This document shows, piece by piece, positions 41,267 to 51,973 of a stretch of 64,000 nt of DNA; the first letter of the stretch is position 1, and every line of letters begins with the position of its first letter. The DNA lies in the NCBI GenBank assembly GCA_016748015.1, contig JAAOMT010000515.1:1-64000 (forward strand). Direction: 5' to 3'. The notes beneath the pieces are model-generated. The model saw only the letters and a list, made by a program, of their open reading frames with translations, was not told where the DNA came from and did no database searches. Origin of the DNA: Geosiphon pyriformis. Taxonomy: Eukaryota > Glomeromycota > Glomeromycetes > Archaeosporales > Geosiphonaceae. A program made the translations under genes and the position numbers.

Positions 41267-42467
41267 CAGTGGATCATACGCATATTTATAAAATATCAAA
41301 CATTCTTGTCATGAAAAAATTTACTACATCAAATGTGTTTTAGAAAAGAACTTTCTGAATACCAAAAAGGAGGGATTATTTCAGCAAAAAAGTTAGGACA
41401 TACAAATAGTAAAATTTCAATGACTATTGGATGTTTATGTTCTTCTGTAATATGTGTATGGAAGTCATATGAGCTAAAAAAACTTCCTAAAAAACAAATG
41501 GGCTGACCACAAATTCTTGACAAATGTGCACATAAACAATTCAAATATTCAATAATGGAGAATAAAAAAACTCACTGCCAAACTTTTTCTCAAATATGAT
41601 TGAATTTTATTAAAGATACTAACAAATCTATTTCTATACAAATTATTCAAAATGGATTAGCTCAAGAAGGACTTCACTTGTGCATTCATTGTCTCAAGTT
41701 ATTAATTTCCAAATCAAATAAAAAAAAATGTTTATAATGGGCTCATACTTATGAAAATTAGACAGTAGAAGATTTTAAATAAATTGTTTGGTCAGATGAA
41801 TTTACATATACACAATTTAGGACTACAAAATTTGGATGTGTATGGCATAAATTTTCCGAAGAGTTTTATAAGGATTGTATTACAGTCACAGTTAGAAAAA
41901 GCTTTGGTTGCATGTTTTGAGGATGTTTTTCATGAGTTGGTTTGAGTCCTTTAGTTCCTTTGATTGGTCATATTACTGGAGTTATACACTGCAAAACCTT
42001 GGCTAATTATGCAATTCCTATGGTAAAACTTCATGCAAAAAAAACTAAAAAAGTTTTTTTTTTAGGAAGACAATACACCAATTCAGACATCAAAAGTTGT
42101 GCATTCTTTTCTTATCTCTTCAAATGTTGAATTACTTTCTTGGCCAACACAAAGTCCTGATATTACTCCAATAAAAAATCTTTGGTCATATATTGAAGTT
42201 AAAATTTGTCAACATAATTCACAACCCTCAAATATTGTACAATTGGAACAGTGGGTTAAGAAAAAATGGGATGCAATACCTGTAAATTACTATTGTAATT
42301 TGATCAAGTCTATGCCATATCAAGTTCAAGCTATTCTTGAAGCAAATGGGGGTTAAACAAAATACTAATATGTATTTTAATATAATAAAAAAAAATTAAC
42401 AATTTATAAGTTAGTTCTTTTATATAACATATTATAAAAATGTTTAATACTTTTTATACCCCCCTGT
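41267..42467 (+). mobile_element. Tc1/mariner-like DNA transposon, decayed
   Basis: About 1.2 kb, the usual Tc1 size. The left edge is suggested by CAGTGGATCATACG at 41267 and the right edge by TACCCCCCTG at about 42457-42466, followed by TA. The inner parts of the two ends (CAAACATT and its complement) agree, but the inverted repeat is imperfect and the left TA is not present. The edges are therefore approximate. Confidence 0.6.
41330..42356 (+). pseudogene. Tc1-like transposase (DD34E type), inactive
   Basis: N-terminal helix-turn-helix-like region near 41340-41480, then VWSDEFTYTQF (first Asp, about 41788), a segment EDNTPIQTSK (second Asp, about 42068) and SPDITPIKNLW near 42150. Exactly 34 residues separate the second Asp from the position that should be Glu in the (I)ENLW motif; here it is Lys (GAA to AAA). 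Stops and frameshifts occur throughout, so three frames must be joined. Tc1 transposase cuts and pastes at TA. Dead copy. Confidence 0.8.
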
Positions 42468-42702
42468 ATAATATACTATTTAATATCATAAATTATAAAA
42501 AGTTTTTTAGCAAAATCTGTTTTAGTTTTTTTTATACAACATATTTTTAATCAGAAACCAATTAACAATATATTAAAAACTCAAAATAAACAAAATTTTT
42601 CTCTATTTATATTTTTATCATTATATATAGAATAGAATATTTGGAAAAATAAATTTAAAAGTCAGAGTTTCAAATAATACAAATATCAGCCAACTATATA
42701 TT

Positions 42703-42963
42703 TTGTCTAATTCAATAGTTAAGTTATATGATCAATTGTTTTTGACTATAATATTATCTTATTTAGTTCCCTCAATCTATTTTAAAAACTTTGTTCCAAG
42801 ATTTTCAGAAAAAATTTCATATCTGTTTGAACTAATACATCTACATAATGAAAACAAACACATAGAAGAAACCAACTCTGATAAAATGCAAATTATTAAT
42901 CAAACATTAGATAACAAGACAAATATTGAACTTATTGTACAGAAAAACCTAAGAATTACATAA
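42703..42963 (+). CDS. Small hypothetical ORF
   Basis: 86 codons from ATG, with a hydrophobic N-terminal half (LFLTIILSYLVPSIYF, a possible membrane segment) and a polar Asn/Glu/Lys-rich C-terminal half. Not recognised. In such AT-rich DNA an open frame of this length is modest evidence; it could be a fragment of a decayed gene or chance. Confidence 0.2.
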   Translation: MSNSIVKLYDQLFLTIILSYLVPSIYFKNFVPRFSEKISYLFELIHLHNENKHIEETNSDKMQIINQTLDNKTNIELIVQKNLRIT

Positions 42964-43510
42964 AAATTAATAATTATAGTGTTTACAAAAGCATTTGGCG
43001 AACTTTTTCAACTATGGATAAAAAAAATTTAGAAATATCTATTAAATCATTAAATAGTATTGTTCACTCTAAGATACATGTTTTAAATATTATAATATAT
43101 AATGCTATAAAAAAAATAAGTTATCTATAATTTACTGTAGAGTTCATTTATTAAAAAATTAATTGCATTAATTTTTTTTATAAATTTTGAGCTGTATTCT
43201 TGTTTTAAGGTATAAAAGTTAAGATGAGTAATTGATCTTTTACAATATTTCTTAATATTAAACATTTTTCTATAGTATTACTTTTAGATTAACAATTAAT
43301 TATATCACAATCATTCTAATTTTTGTTTCAAATCTGCTGCTTCTAGCACCAAAACTGGTTGTTTTTAATGTTTATCAAAAAAAACACAAGATTATAAATA
43401 AAGTGCAAATAATATTCTCAAATTCTTTAATAATTACTTATATAGTACAAATTATTTATAGTTATTAAACAATTTATATAATTTTAAATTATATCTAGTT
43501 TTCCAATTTT

Positions 43511-43592
43511 AATAATATTAAAAAACTAAACTGTAAATATGATAGATTAAATTCTTTTTTTTTATATTTACAGTTTAATTTTTTGAATTATA
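43511..43592. repeat. Imperfect palindrome
   Basis: TAAACTGTAAATAT at 43527-43540 is perfectly complemented by ATATTTACAGTTTA at 43564-43577, with a 23-base AT-rich loop. Pairing extends imperfectly for another 10-15 bases on each side. Could be a remnant of an inverted-repeat element. Confidence 0.5.
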
Positions 43593-44099
43593 TTATATTT
43601 TATAAAGTTATTAAAGTTTAAAATTAGCCATTTTTATTATTAATTTTTAATTTTCAAATGCTAATTAATTAAATTTTAGCCAATCAGCAATCATCAAAGT
43701 TATATTATCATGTAATAAATCATCAAAATATTATTATTTTCAAAAAGACTTTTAATTAATATTAATTTAATCTTTAGATACTTTTTTATAAAGATATAAT
43801 ATCTCTTAGCTTATGTGTTTTTTACTAGTAACACAGCATCATTAACTATAAATATTTTATTCATACTACTATTATATTTAGTTGTTATTATTGGAACAGA
43901 AACTTAAATATCAATATTGTTTATATTAGATGTCAAAAGAATTGTAAAAATACTATAAGTAGTAAAACCAAAATATAAGATCTGGTTTAAATATTTTGTT
44001 GGTATTGCTTGGGATTATATATTGTTATAATTTACTAATCTGAATGGTTTATTAATAAGTTGTGTCTAGTTTCCACTGATGTTTTGCTATCTTTAATTA

Positions 44100-45115
44100 T
44101 AGTTAATGCTTCAAAGTCTGGGATTATTATATACTAAAGCTTAGTATTAAGATATTATTTGTGCTATTGTTTATAGAAACTAATAATAAGTTAAAAATAA
44201 TTAAAGTAGATATTGTAATTGTGAGTATTGTGACAAAAAATATTAGAATTTTATAGTTTAAAGATATTTTGGTTGTAGTTGATATTGATTTTTTCAGTTT
44301 TGATTGGCTAGTTTTTTTTTGTAATTTTTTACAATATGTCTGAATTTTTAACAATAATAATAATTGTAAAGCTTTGATTTCTAAGATTGTTTTTGTTGTT
44401 GTCAATTCTGCTGTTGTTGATAATTGCTAAAGTTATTTCTATATTGTGGTGGTTAATAAATTTTAAAGTTTTCTGCTAAGAATACTTTAATTTTCAAAAT
44501 CAATTTTTTACTTAATTGGGTAGACTTAGCATTAATATTTAATGTTCTATTTATAATTAAGTTAATAGTTTGGATATAATTGGCTTCTTGTTTTATTAAT
44601 TCAAAGTTATAAACAAGTATTATAATCTCTTATAAGCTATAAGAATAACAGGATCTAATAAATTAAAAGATACTGCTTCTTAGTTTTTTGATAAATTGGT
44701 TGAGAGTTTGTTTTAATATATAATAGTCTTTTTTAATTGTTTGAATTTGGTGAAAGATTTGATTAAATTGTTTGAAATAAATGATTACTATTTTATAATT
44801 CTTTGTTTTATTATACTGAACTGATTTTGTATTCTAATAAACATATTAGGATTACAGAAATATTGTAAAAAGACAAGTTTAAAAGCAGCAAAGTTAGCTA
44901 GTTTTTCTTTGAAACTTTGGCTTTATTTTAATTATTGGCTCTAATTGCTTTTTTAGCTTTTATAATTTAAGTATATGTATTTTCTTTTTTACCAGATAAT
45001 TTTTTCAGTTTGGCAATATTTTTGTAAGCCATAATTTAAATAATAATAATTGGTTTAATTGTTAACAAAAAGAATATTGACAAATATATGTCTAGTTCTT
45101 TTGCTGAATTTATAG
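44100..45115 (-). pseudogene. Gag of array D (family B-like), heavily decayed
   Basis: 44430-45040 aligns by eye with the gag core of element B (shared TATTGTGGTGGTTAATAAAT near 44440 and the following gag text), but nearly every ORF is broken by G:C to A:T changes. 44100-44420 corresponds to the Gln/Tyr-rich and knuckle region. Compared with B, the roughly 1 kb between gag core and LTR is missing here. Confidence 0.65.
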
Positions 45116-45648
45116 TATTATAAGTAATTATTTAAGATGTTAAAACAAATAACAAACTCGTAACTTAGTGCTCAATAACTAAAAATATTGGTAATTTCTG
45201 AAGGTTTTGGAGTCTAAAAGTTTTGGTTGAGTTTTTTATATAATAAACAGAGATTTAATTGATAATTTTTTTTATGAATTTTTTTTTTAATGTAGTGGCT
45301 GGTTTATTCTGACAGTTATACTTTTTTAATAAGCTATTCTTAATATTTCTATTTTTGTTCTTAAGTCTTTTATCAAACTATTTTTAATGTTAAATATTTA
45401 GTGTTTAATTTTTTTAATTAATTAGTAAACAACAAAAAAATAAAAAAATAAAAAATAAAAAAAAAATAAAAAATAAAAATAAAAAAAAAATAAAAAATAA
45501 AAATCAGAAATTAGTATTCTGTTAATAGCCATAATCAAGAGCTATTGATTTAGTGTAATTAAGTATTGGATTCTATCAATATAGAGTGTTGATAATATAA
45601 ATAGATTAATATTTCTTTAATCAAGTAATAATAACATAAATTAGATAA
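45116..45648 (-). repeat. LTR of array D, left part
   Basis: Aligns with the family B LTR (2371-3193), starting TATTATAAG where B has TGTTACAGG. Includes a long (A)nT tract at about 45430-45505. It is cut at 45648 by element C and resumes at 51691; the sum is 816 bp, close to the 823 and 847 bp of B. Confidence 0.8.
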
Positions 45649-46577
45649 TGTTATTCATAGAATATAGAAATTAAATATTAGTACATAAATTAGCCAATCA
45701 GAATAAATGTAATAAATAAAAAATTCCAGGATTTTTCTCAAGAAGAATTGCAGGATTCCAGAAATTTCAGAATTCTTATGCAAGGAATTGTAGGATTCCA
45801 GAATTCTAGAATTTTTTTTAAAAGAAATTACAGGATTCCAGGAATTCCAGAATTTCTGGTGTGAAAAATTGAGGAATTGAGAAATCTTAATTATGTATAT
45901 ATAGCAGTAGTATTAAAAGCTAGAAAATTAGACTTTTAGAGTTAGTAGAACTCTCAGAGTCAGTAGGACTCTTAGAGTCAATTAGATTTACAAGTCATAA
46001 TAATTAGAATTCTTTAGTTAGAGAACTCTTAGTTTAGATTTGATCTAAGCAACCTTCCATATCACAATTATTAATAAATAATTATTTACTATATTAATCC
46101 ACTTTTCACTATTAATACTTTATGTTGATAATAATTGATACTTAACTACACTAGAACAATAGCTCTTGATTACAGCTATTAACAGAATACTAACTTGCAA
46201 TTGCTTTAGCTTATGTTTTTATCTTTTTTTATTTTTTTTGTTATTTTTTTGATTTGACTAATTGATTAGGATTAAGTACTGAATTACTAACATTAAAGAT
46301 TGCCTAGTAAAAGACCCTTGTGAATGAGTAGAACATGTAAAAAATTACAGATTACTTACCAGAAGATTGTCAGCCATCAAGCTAAAAAAAAAATTGACAG
46401 AATTGCAATTCTGGGAAGTTACAGATAAACAATTATTAAATCTTTGTTCATTATACAAAGGACTCAACCAAATTTTCAGATAACAATACCTTCAGATTAT
46501 CATCATCACAAATAGCTTTTGAGCACCAAGTTATGGGTTTTGTTATTTGATTTGAGACCCAAATAATCATTAGTAAC
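45649..46577 (+). repeat. LTR, family B (5' LTR of C)
   Basis: 929 bp, TGTTATTC...TAGTAACA. The GGAATTCC-type array (about 45722-45890) is followed at once by TATGTATATATAGCAG (about 45891-45906). It also has AGTTAGTAGAACTCTCAGAG-like short repeats near 45940-45985, absent from element B. Confidence 0.88.
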
Positions 46578-46579
46578 AT

Positions 46580-46596
46580 TTAGTGCTCCCTGTGAA
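46580..46596 (+). promoter_or_regulatory. Primer-binding site of C, mutated
   Basis: TAGTGCTCCCTGTGAAG two bases after the LTR; it equals the PBS of B with two G-to-A changes, one of them in the leading TGG. Confidence 0.6.
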
Positions 46597-46597
46597 G

Positions 46598-47135
46598 TAT
46601 AATCCTACAGAGAACTAGCATCAACAACAATCATTCAAAAGTGGCAAAATCAAAAATTATAAGAGCAAACCATTTAAAATTTGCCAAATTCTTGTTTCAA
46701 TAGTACAGCCAACAATTAGGATTAAACAACAACTATTTTCCAGCAGAATCAGCCTTTAACTTTTATGTCAACAATAAAATTACAGACTGCTTAAAAGGAA
46801 CAGTTAACATTGAATTCACAAGAAAAAATTTCTATACAAAATTGTTCCAACATACTAGTTTACCAAAAAACTACAATTTTGCACTAATTATCAGAGAAAT
46901 CAATCAAACTATTGAAAGGTACACCCAACAACAATTTTCTATCACATATACAAACAAAAGCAAAAGAAGATTGCAAACACCAGTGATAACACCCAAAAAG
47001 ATACAACCATCCACTTGGAAGAAAACCAAAGTTGAATCACCAACCAATTTATCATACCATTATATACTGAGAAGTGCTATCAATATTGTCTTAGTAAACG
47101 TGTTCACATCAAATGTGACATCAACTTTTGGATAA
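46598..47135 (+). pseudogene. N-terminal gag/leader ORF (C)
   Basis: Counterpart of 11502-10965 in B. The clearest block is 46842-47135 (NQTIERYTQQQFSITYTNK, PVITPKKIQPSTWKK, YILRSAIN). Upstream the same protein is visible but broken by stops. No ATG near the expected start. Confidence 0.65.
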
Positions 47136-48420
47136 TTCCCATTTTAAAGTAAACAAAGAAGAGCAGAGTTATTAAAACCATATGGCAAATATTTTGAAGA
47201 ATTTAAATTGTGATTACCAACACTATTAAGATTTCAATTACCACTATTTTAACCAAATTTTGGAACTGTGAATTCATGGGAAGTAATAGAATCAGAAGAA
47301 GAGGAAGAAAAAGAAAGTAAGGATCAAGAATTTATTTATTAAAACCCAATTCTAAAAAACCCAGAAGTTGAAACTCCAAACATTCAAACTCCAAAAAACC
47401 TGATTTTTAAAAGTTCAAAAGTTGAAACTTTGAACATTCAAACCCAGCAAACTCAAAACAATTCAAACCCCAAAATAATTAATCTGCAAAACTTACCTCC
47501 AGTAATTATCATCAATTAGCCACTAATTAAACTAATTATCAAACCAATTTAACAGCAGCTACTTTAGCAACCTATTCAACAACAACTGCAACCACCACTA
47601 TCACAACAACAACAACAACAAATGGCATATGCACTCATCACAAAGCTGAAAAAAATTTTTGGCGAAGAGGACAACACCCAAACATGAATTAATGATGTCA
47701 TTAAAGCCATTACTACCAATAACTGGAATGATGCCAGAACAATACAAGTTATCTCATATTTCTTTAAAAATACTGCTAACTTGTAGTATCATAGCTTAGC
47801 CCAAAAACCCCAAAACTTTGATGCATTTAAATTAAAATTCCTAAGATATTTCAGTGATAATAATAGCATCAACTGCCTGGCAAGTACTTTCATTACCATA
47901 AAGCAAGGGAACACAGAAACAGTCACTACTTACCTAGGACACTTCTACAGAAATCTGCATCAGATCCAAGCCATCAATGCCAATTATTTTATGGTAGTAC
48001 AGATCTTGAATCAGTTCATTCATGGATTATGCAGCAGTATTCTACAACGTGTATGCCCAATGCATCCAGCCACTTTGCAAGATACAGTCACACACACCAG
48101 AGATTTTAAGACAGCTGAGTTAGAGGCCAATTATGTCCAAGCTGTAAATTTAGTAATAAATGAATCATCTAACCTAGATTTCAAACTAAAGCATTTCAGT
48201 AATTCAATCAATCAGAAAATCAAAGGATACTTAGCTAACAATAATTAGGCAATCTATTAACTTCTACAATGATGTAGTAATTAAGAAAATGCAAACTGTT
48301 TCCAAAATTAGCCATGTTTATCCTTATCATCCAATCAGTTGTGGCAGCCAGAGATGCGTGTTTGCCACAACTGTGGTAAACAAGACCATATCCAAGCTAA
48401 CTGCCATTTTTATAGTAACA
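47136..48420 (+). pseudogene. Gag spacer, core and CCHC knuckle (C)
   Basis: Acidic/Gln-rich spacer (47280-47620), then the gag core (KNTANL-like, RYFSDNNSIN, YLGHFYRNLHQIQA, QFIHGLCSSILQRV) to 48248, and CHNCGKQDHIQANC at 48352-48393 (CX2CX4HX4C). Stops at about 47787 and 48246 and frameshifts. Followed by a Tyr/Gln/Pro-rich repetitive stretch to about 48660. Confidence 0.75.
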
Positions 48421-48788
48421 TATAATCAGAAAATCAATATAGAAACTTTGATTGCAGACTTTAAACACCAAATCATTATGCAAATCAAGATCAATATCAA
48501 CCCACTTATCTGTCAATAATGTAGCAGCCTATTTATCAACCAACCATATATCAACTCCCAATTTATCAACAACAGCCACAAGTAATCTATTAACTACTAC
48601 AGTCACAAATAATTTATCAGACACCTGCAATTCAAACTTTACTATTAAATCCAGCTCAGATGACATTAAGAAACCCTAAATCAAGAGTTATCCAAAATTG
48701 GAGATCAGCAATAGTTGTTCACCAACCAATTCCCAGCTCTTCCATGCAACAATTAGGATTACAGTCTTGAAATTCAGGAACTGAGTAT

Positions 48789-49330
48789 GTGCAAAACCTG
48801 AATTTCCAATACTATTTAAGTCTTCTGATTACTTCAGAAGATGTCCAACCCAATAACCTAGAAACCAACCAACAATCAACACTTACCAGTAACATTTTAC
48901 CAACCACTGTCATAGAAGATGAGTCACTCACAGCTATATTCTTCTTTGAAATTAACAAACTATCAAAAGTTCTTTTGTTTAGTGAAGCTATTTTCGAAGA
49001 AAAACCCATCACTGTAATGTACACTAATGCCAAAGTTGATGGCCACTTTATCAAACTAATCCTAAACAATGAATCAGCTGGCAGCATTATTACAAAATAA
49101 CTTATGAATCAATTAGGTCACCAAGTTGATTGAACTGCCAGCATGTAAATTATCATGGCTAATGGAATGACCAAAACTCCAATCAGTGGGATTAATGACT
49201 TCTCTATAAAAGTCAATGGCATTATCATGCCAATTAAGATATTAGTCATAGAAGCCACTTAATACCAAGCACTTATTGGTAATGATTGGCTGTCCAAAAC
49301 CAATGCAACACTTAATTAAAACATACAGAA
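48789..49330 (+). pseudogene. Aspartic protease (C)
   Basis: Contains GHFIKLILNNESAGSIIT, so the DSG triad of B is NNE here (both Asp and Gly lost), then LMNQLGHQVD, GMTKTPISGINDF and IGNDWLSKTNAT. Stops follow, for example a TGA near 49131. Confidence 0.75.
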
Positions 49331-50600
49331 GCTTTAACTTAGCCAGAACAGTTGACATATATGTATACCAATCATGTATGACCACTTCAAACCAACCACT
49401 AAGTTATCTGCACCACTCATTGAATTCAAGAAAGAAGAAGCAAAACCTACTTGAGAAGTCTATCAAGTGTCATGGGCTGATGACAACTACAATGAACTAC
49501 TGTCAATACTCTCCTAGAATGATAATAGAAAAGGAAAACAAAAAGAAGAACTTATTTGGAATACCAACCAAATTTGGGGAACTGACAATAACCCAGATGA
49601 ATTATTAACTTGAGAGTGTGAAGAAACTGACAAGGAAAAGAGAAAAAAAAAAAAGAAACAACATCCATCAGCACCACCACTTATAACTTCTACACCTATA
49701 CTACACCATAATGATCCACTTATCGCTGACCAAAGCTCATATGCATTGATTGTAACAAGAAATTGTCATCAATGGGCATATGCTGTAATGATAATAAGAA
49801 ATACCAGACAGCAACAAAATTTTATTACTGCCCATACATCCTAGAATGGTTTGGAAGACCAAAAAGGCAAGAAAAATGGAACAACAAATTTTGCCTAGCC
49901 TGTAAAACAATCTTGCCTAACAAAAAAATATAGAATGACATTCTTGGGTGTGAAGGAACCTGCAATGAAACATACCAATATATGATCCTAATCAATGACT
50001 GGGTATGCAAAAAAACTCTAATTAACAATGCATAAAAAAGAGCATTACAATGACTGGAAAAATATCTTCATAATAAACATGAAATCTGGAGAATGACGAG
50101 TGCGAAAACAGAAGACACAACCACCAGTGAACTATTAAAAATTAAAAACAACTCCTTATTTCTTCCAGAACATGAATACATTCCAATATTTGACATTTTC
50201 GGCAACATTGAAAATAATTCAAAAAAATTTCATAAGCATTACTAATGATTAGCATTCACTAAAGAAGAACAAAAACAGTATTTAGAACAGCTGAATATTT
50301 ACTTATGCAAACATTGTTTGATTCCTAATGACTTTAAGTATTGTAATGATTATAACCTCATCTACAATCCACTACTATGCATGATCTACACAATTTCAGA
50401 GAAAAAAGAACCAATTAGCAGCTGCACATTAGGATTAGAATCGGAACTTAATCCCAATTCAACCTCTACTAATGATAACAATAATTCAAACTCCACTAAT
50501 GACAATAATAATTAAACTCTGCCAACAACAAATTCAAACTCCACTTCAAACACCAAATAATATATTACACTTTTAAATATTACAATGGAGCAGGAATTAA
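49331..50600 (+). pseudogene. Cys-rich linker (C)
   Basis: Matches the B linker: CIDCNKK with ICC (about 49742-49800), FCLACKTI, YLCKHC and YCNDYNLIYN (about 50300-50360), then the Ser/Asn-rich acidic tract to about 50570. Conserved Cys spacing across the two elements argues for a true zinc-binding region. Broken by stops. Confidence 0.6.
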
Positions 50601-50801
50601 CTCAATTCAGTAATAATAATAAGGGTATTATGTATAAACATGTACATAATACAAATGCAAAATTTGAAATTAATATTCTGAACAGACCACTATAATTAAA
50701 AACCCCAGTCACATATAAAATTAGAAATTACTGCAACAATATTGATACAAAAGAGAGATTTAGAAGATTTCGCAGAAGCTCAATATTAAAAAAAGGAATA
50801 A
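50601..50801 (+). pseudogene. dUTPase start and deletion junction (C)
   Basis: HNTNAKFEI at about 50650 is motif 1 of the dUTPase with both Asp-Ala-Gly-type residues altered. After about 50700 the text no longer follows dUTPase. 50745-50790 resembles the end of the B coding region (L-x-DF-x-x-A) and leads to the purine tract AAAAAAAGGAATAA next to the LTR. Confidence 0.6.
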
Positions 50802-51690
50802 TGTTATTCATAGAATATAAGAATTAAATATTAGTACATAAATTAGCCAATCAGAATAAACATAATAAATAAGGAATTCTAGGATTCCAGGAATTTCAGG
50901 ATTCTTATGCAAGGAATTGCAGAATTTCAGAATTCTAAGATTCTTCTCAAAAAAAATTGCAGGATTCCAGGAATTTCAGAATTTCTGGTGTGAAGAATTA
51001 AGAAATTGAGGAATCTTAATTATGTATATATAGCAATAGTATTAAAAGCTAGAAAATTAGACTTCTAGAATCAATAGGACTTTCAGAGTTAATTAGACTT
51101 GCAAGTCATAATTATTAGAATTTTTTAGTTAGAGAATTCTTAGTTTAGATTTGATTTAAGCAACTTTCCACATTACAATTATTAATAAATAATTATTTAC
51201 TATCTTAATCTACTTTTCACTATCAATACTTTATGTTGATAGTAATTGACACTTAACCATACTGGAATAATAGCTCTTAATTATGACTATTGACAGAATA
51301 TTAACTTGTAATTGCTTTAGCTTATTTTTTTATTTTTTTTTATTTTTTTGTTATTTCTTTAATTTAACTAATTGATTAAGATTAAGCACTGAATTACTGA
51401 CATCAAGAATTGTCTGATAAAAGACTCTTGCAAGTAGGTAGAGCACATAAAGAATTATGGATTATTTACTAAAGGATTGCCAGCCATCAAGCAAAAGAAA
51501 AAAATTGACAGAATTGCAATTCTGAGAAGTTACAGATAAACAACTATTAAATCTCTGTCTATTATCTAAAGAACTCAACCAAAACTTTCAGATAACAATA
51601 CTTTTAGATCACTATTATTGTAAATAGCTTCTGAGCACTAAGTTACAGGTTTTGTTATTTAATTTAAAACCCAAATAATTATCAATAACA
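50802..51690 (+). repeat. LTR, family B (3' LTR of C)
   Basis: 889 bp, TGTTATTC...CAATAACA. Same array (about 50870-51005) and TATA box (about 51020-51035) as the 5' LTR. Shorter than its partner because of repeat and indel differences. Confidence 0.88.
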
Positions 51691-51973
51691 ATGATAATTA
51701 GATATTTTATTAATATTAATGTAATTTTACTTCAAATTATAGAAAACTATCTTTTGAAAAGAAGAGTATTTTTTTTGAACTTTTTTTTTTTTTTCTGCTT
51801 CTAATACTTTTGTTATATATATATAATTTATGTTATATGAGATTTCTTAAAATTTTTCAATTTCTTTAAAAAATTCTGAAATTCTGGAATTCTAAAATTT
51901 CTCCTTTTATTATGCCTATTTCTGATTGGCTATTTTACTTACTATTATAATTTCTAATTTTTATAAGTAGTAT
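51691..51973 (-). repeat. LTR of array D, right part
   Basis: Continuation of the D LTR after element C: TATATATATAA (TATA region, minus), a remnant of the GGAATTCC array, the CCAAT-like TGATTGGCTA, and the end AAGTAGTA where B has AAGTAACA. Confidence 0.8.

Larger units (their letters stand above)
42468..44099. other. AT-rich region without recognisable gene
   Basis: Very AT-rich. Contains the small ORF at 42703-42963 and a palindrome near 43511-43592. I see no convincing coding similarity to the other elements, although older remnants may be hidden. Confidence 0.5.
45649..51690 (+). mobile_element. Element C: pol-less family B derivative, 6.0 kb
   Basis: LTRs 45649-46577 and 50802-51690, flanked by ATAA (45645-45648) and ATGA (51691-51694). 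Both derive from the ATGA of the D LTR with one transition. The interior has PBS, gag, CCHC, protease, the Cys-rich linker and the start of dUTPase, then jumps near 50690-50760 to the last about 60 bases before the purine tract and 3' LTR. RT, RNase H and integrase are deleted, so it depended on other elements if it ever moved in this form. Confidence 0.85.

Noticed and set aside
50745-50800. dUTPase motif 2 (RRSS...KKG) in element C
   Set aside because: The bases align better with the end of the B coding region and the purine tract next to the 3' LTR, so the resemblance is chance.
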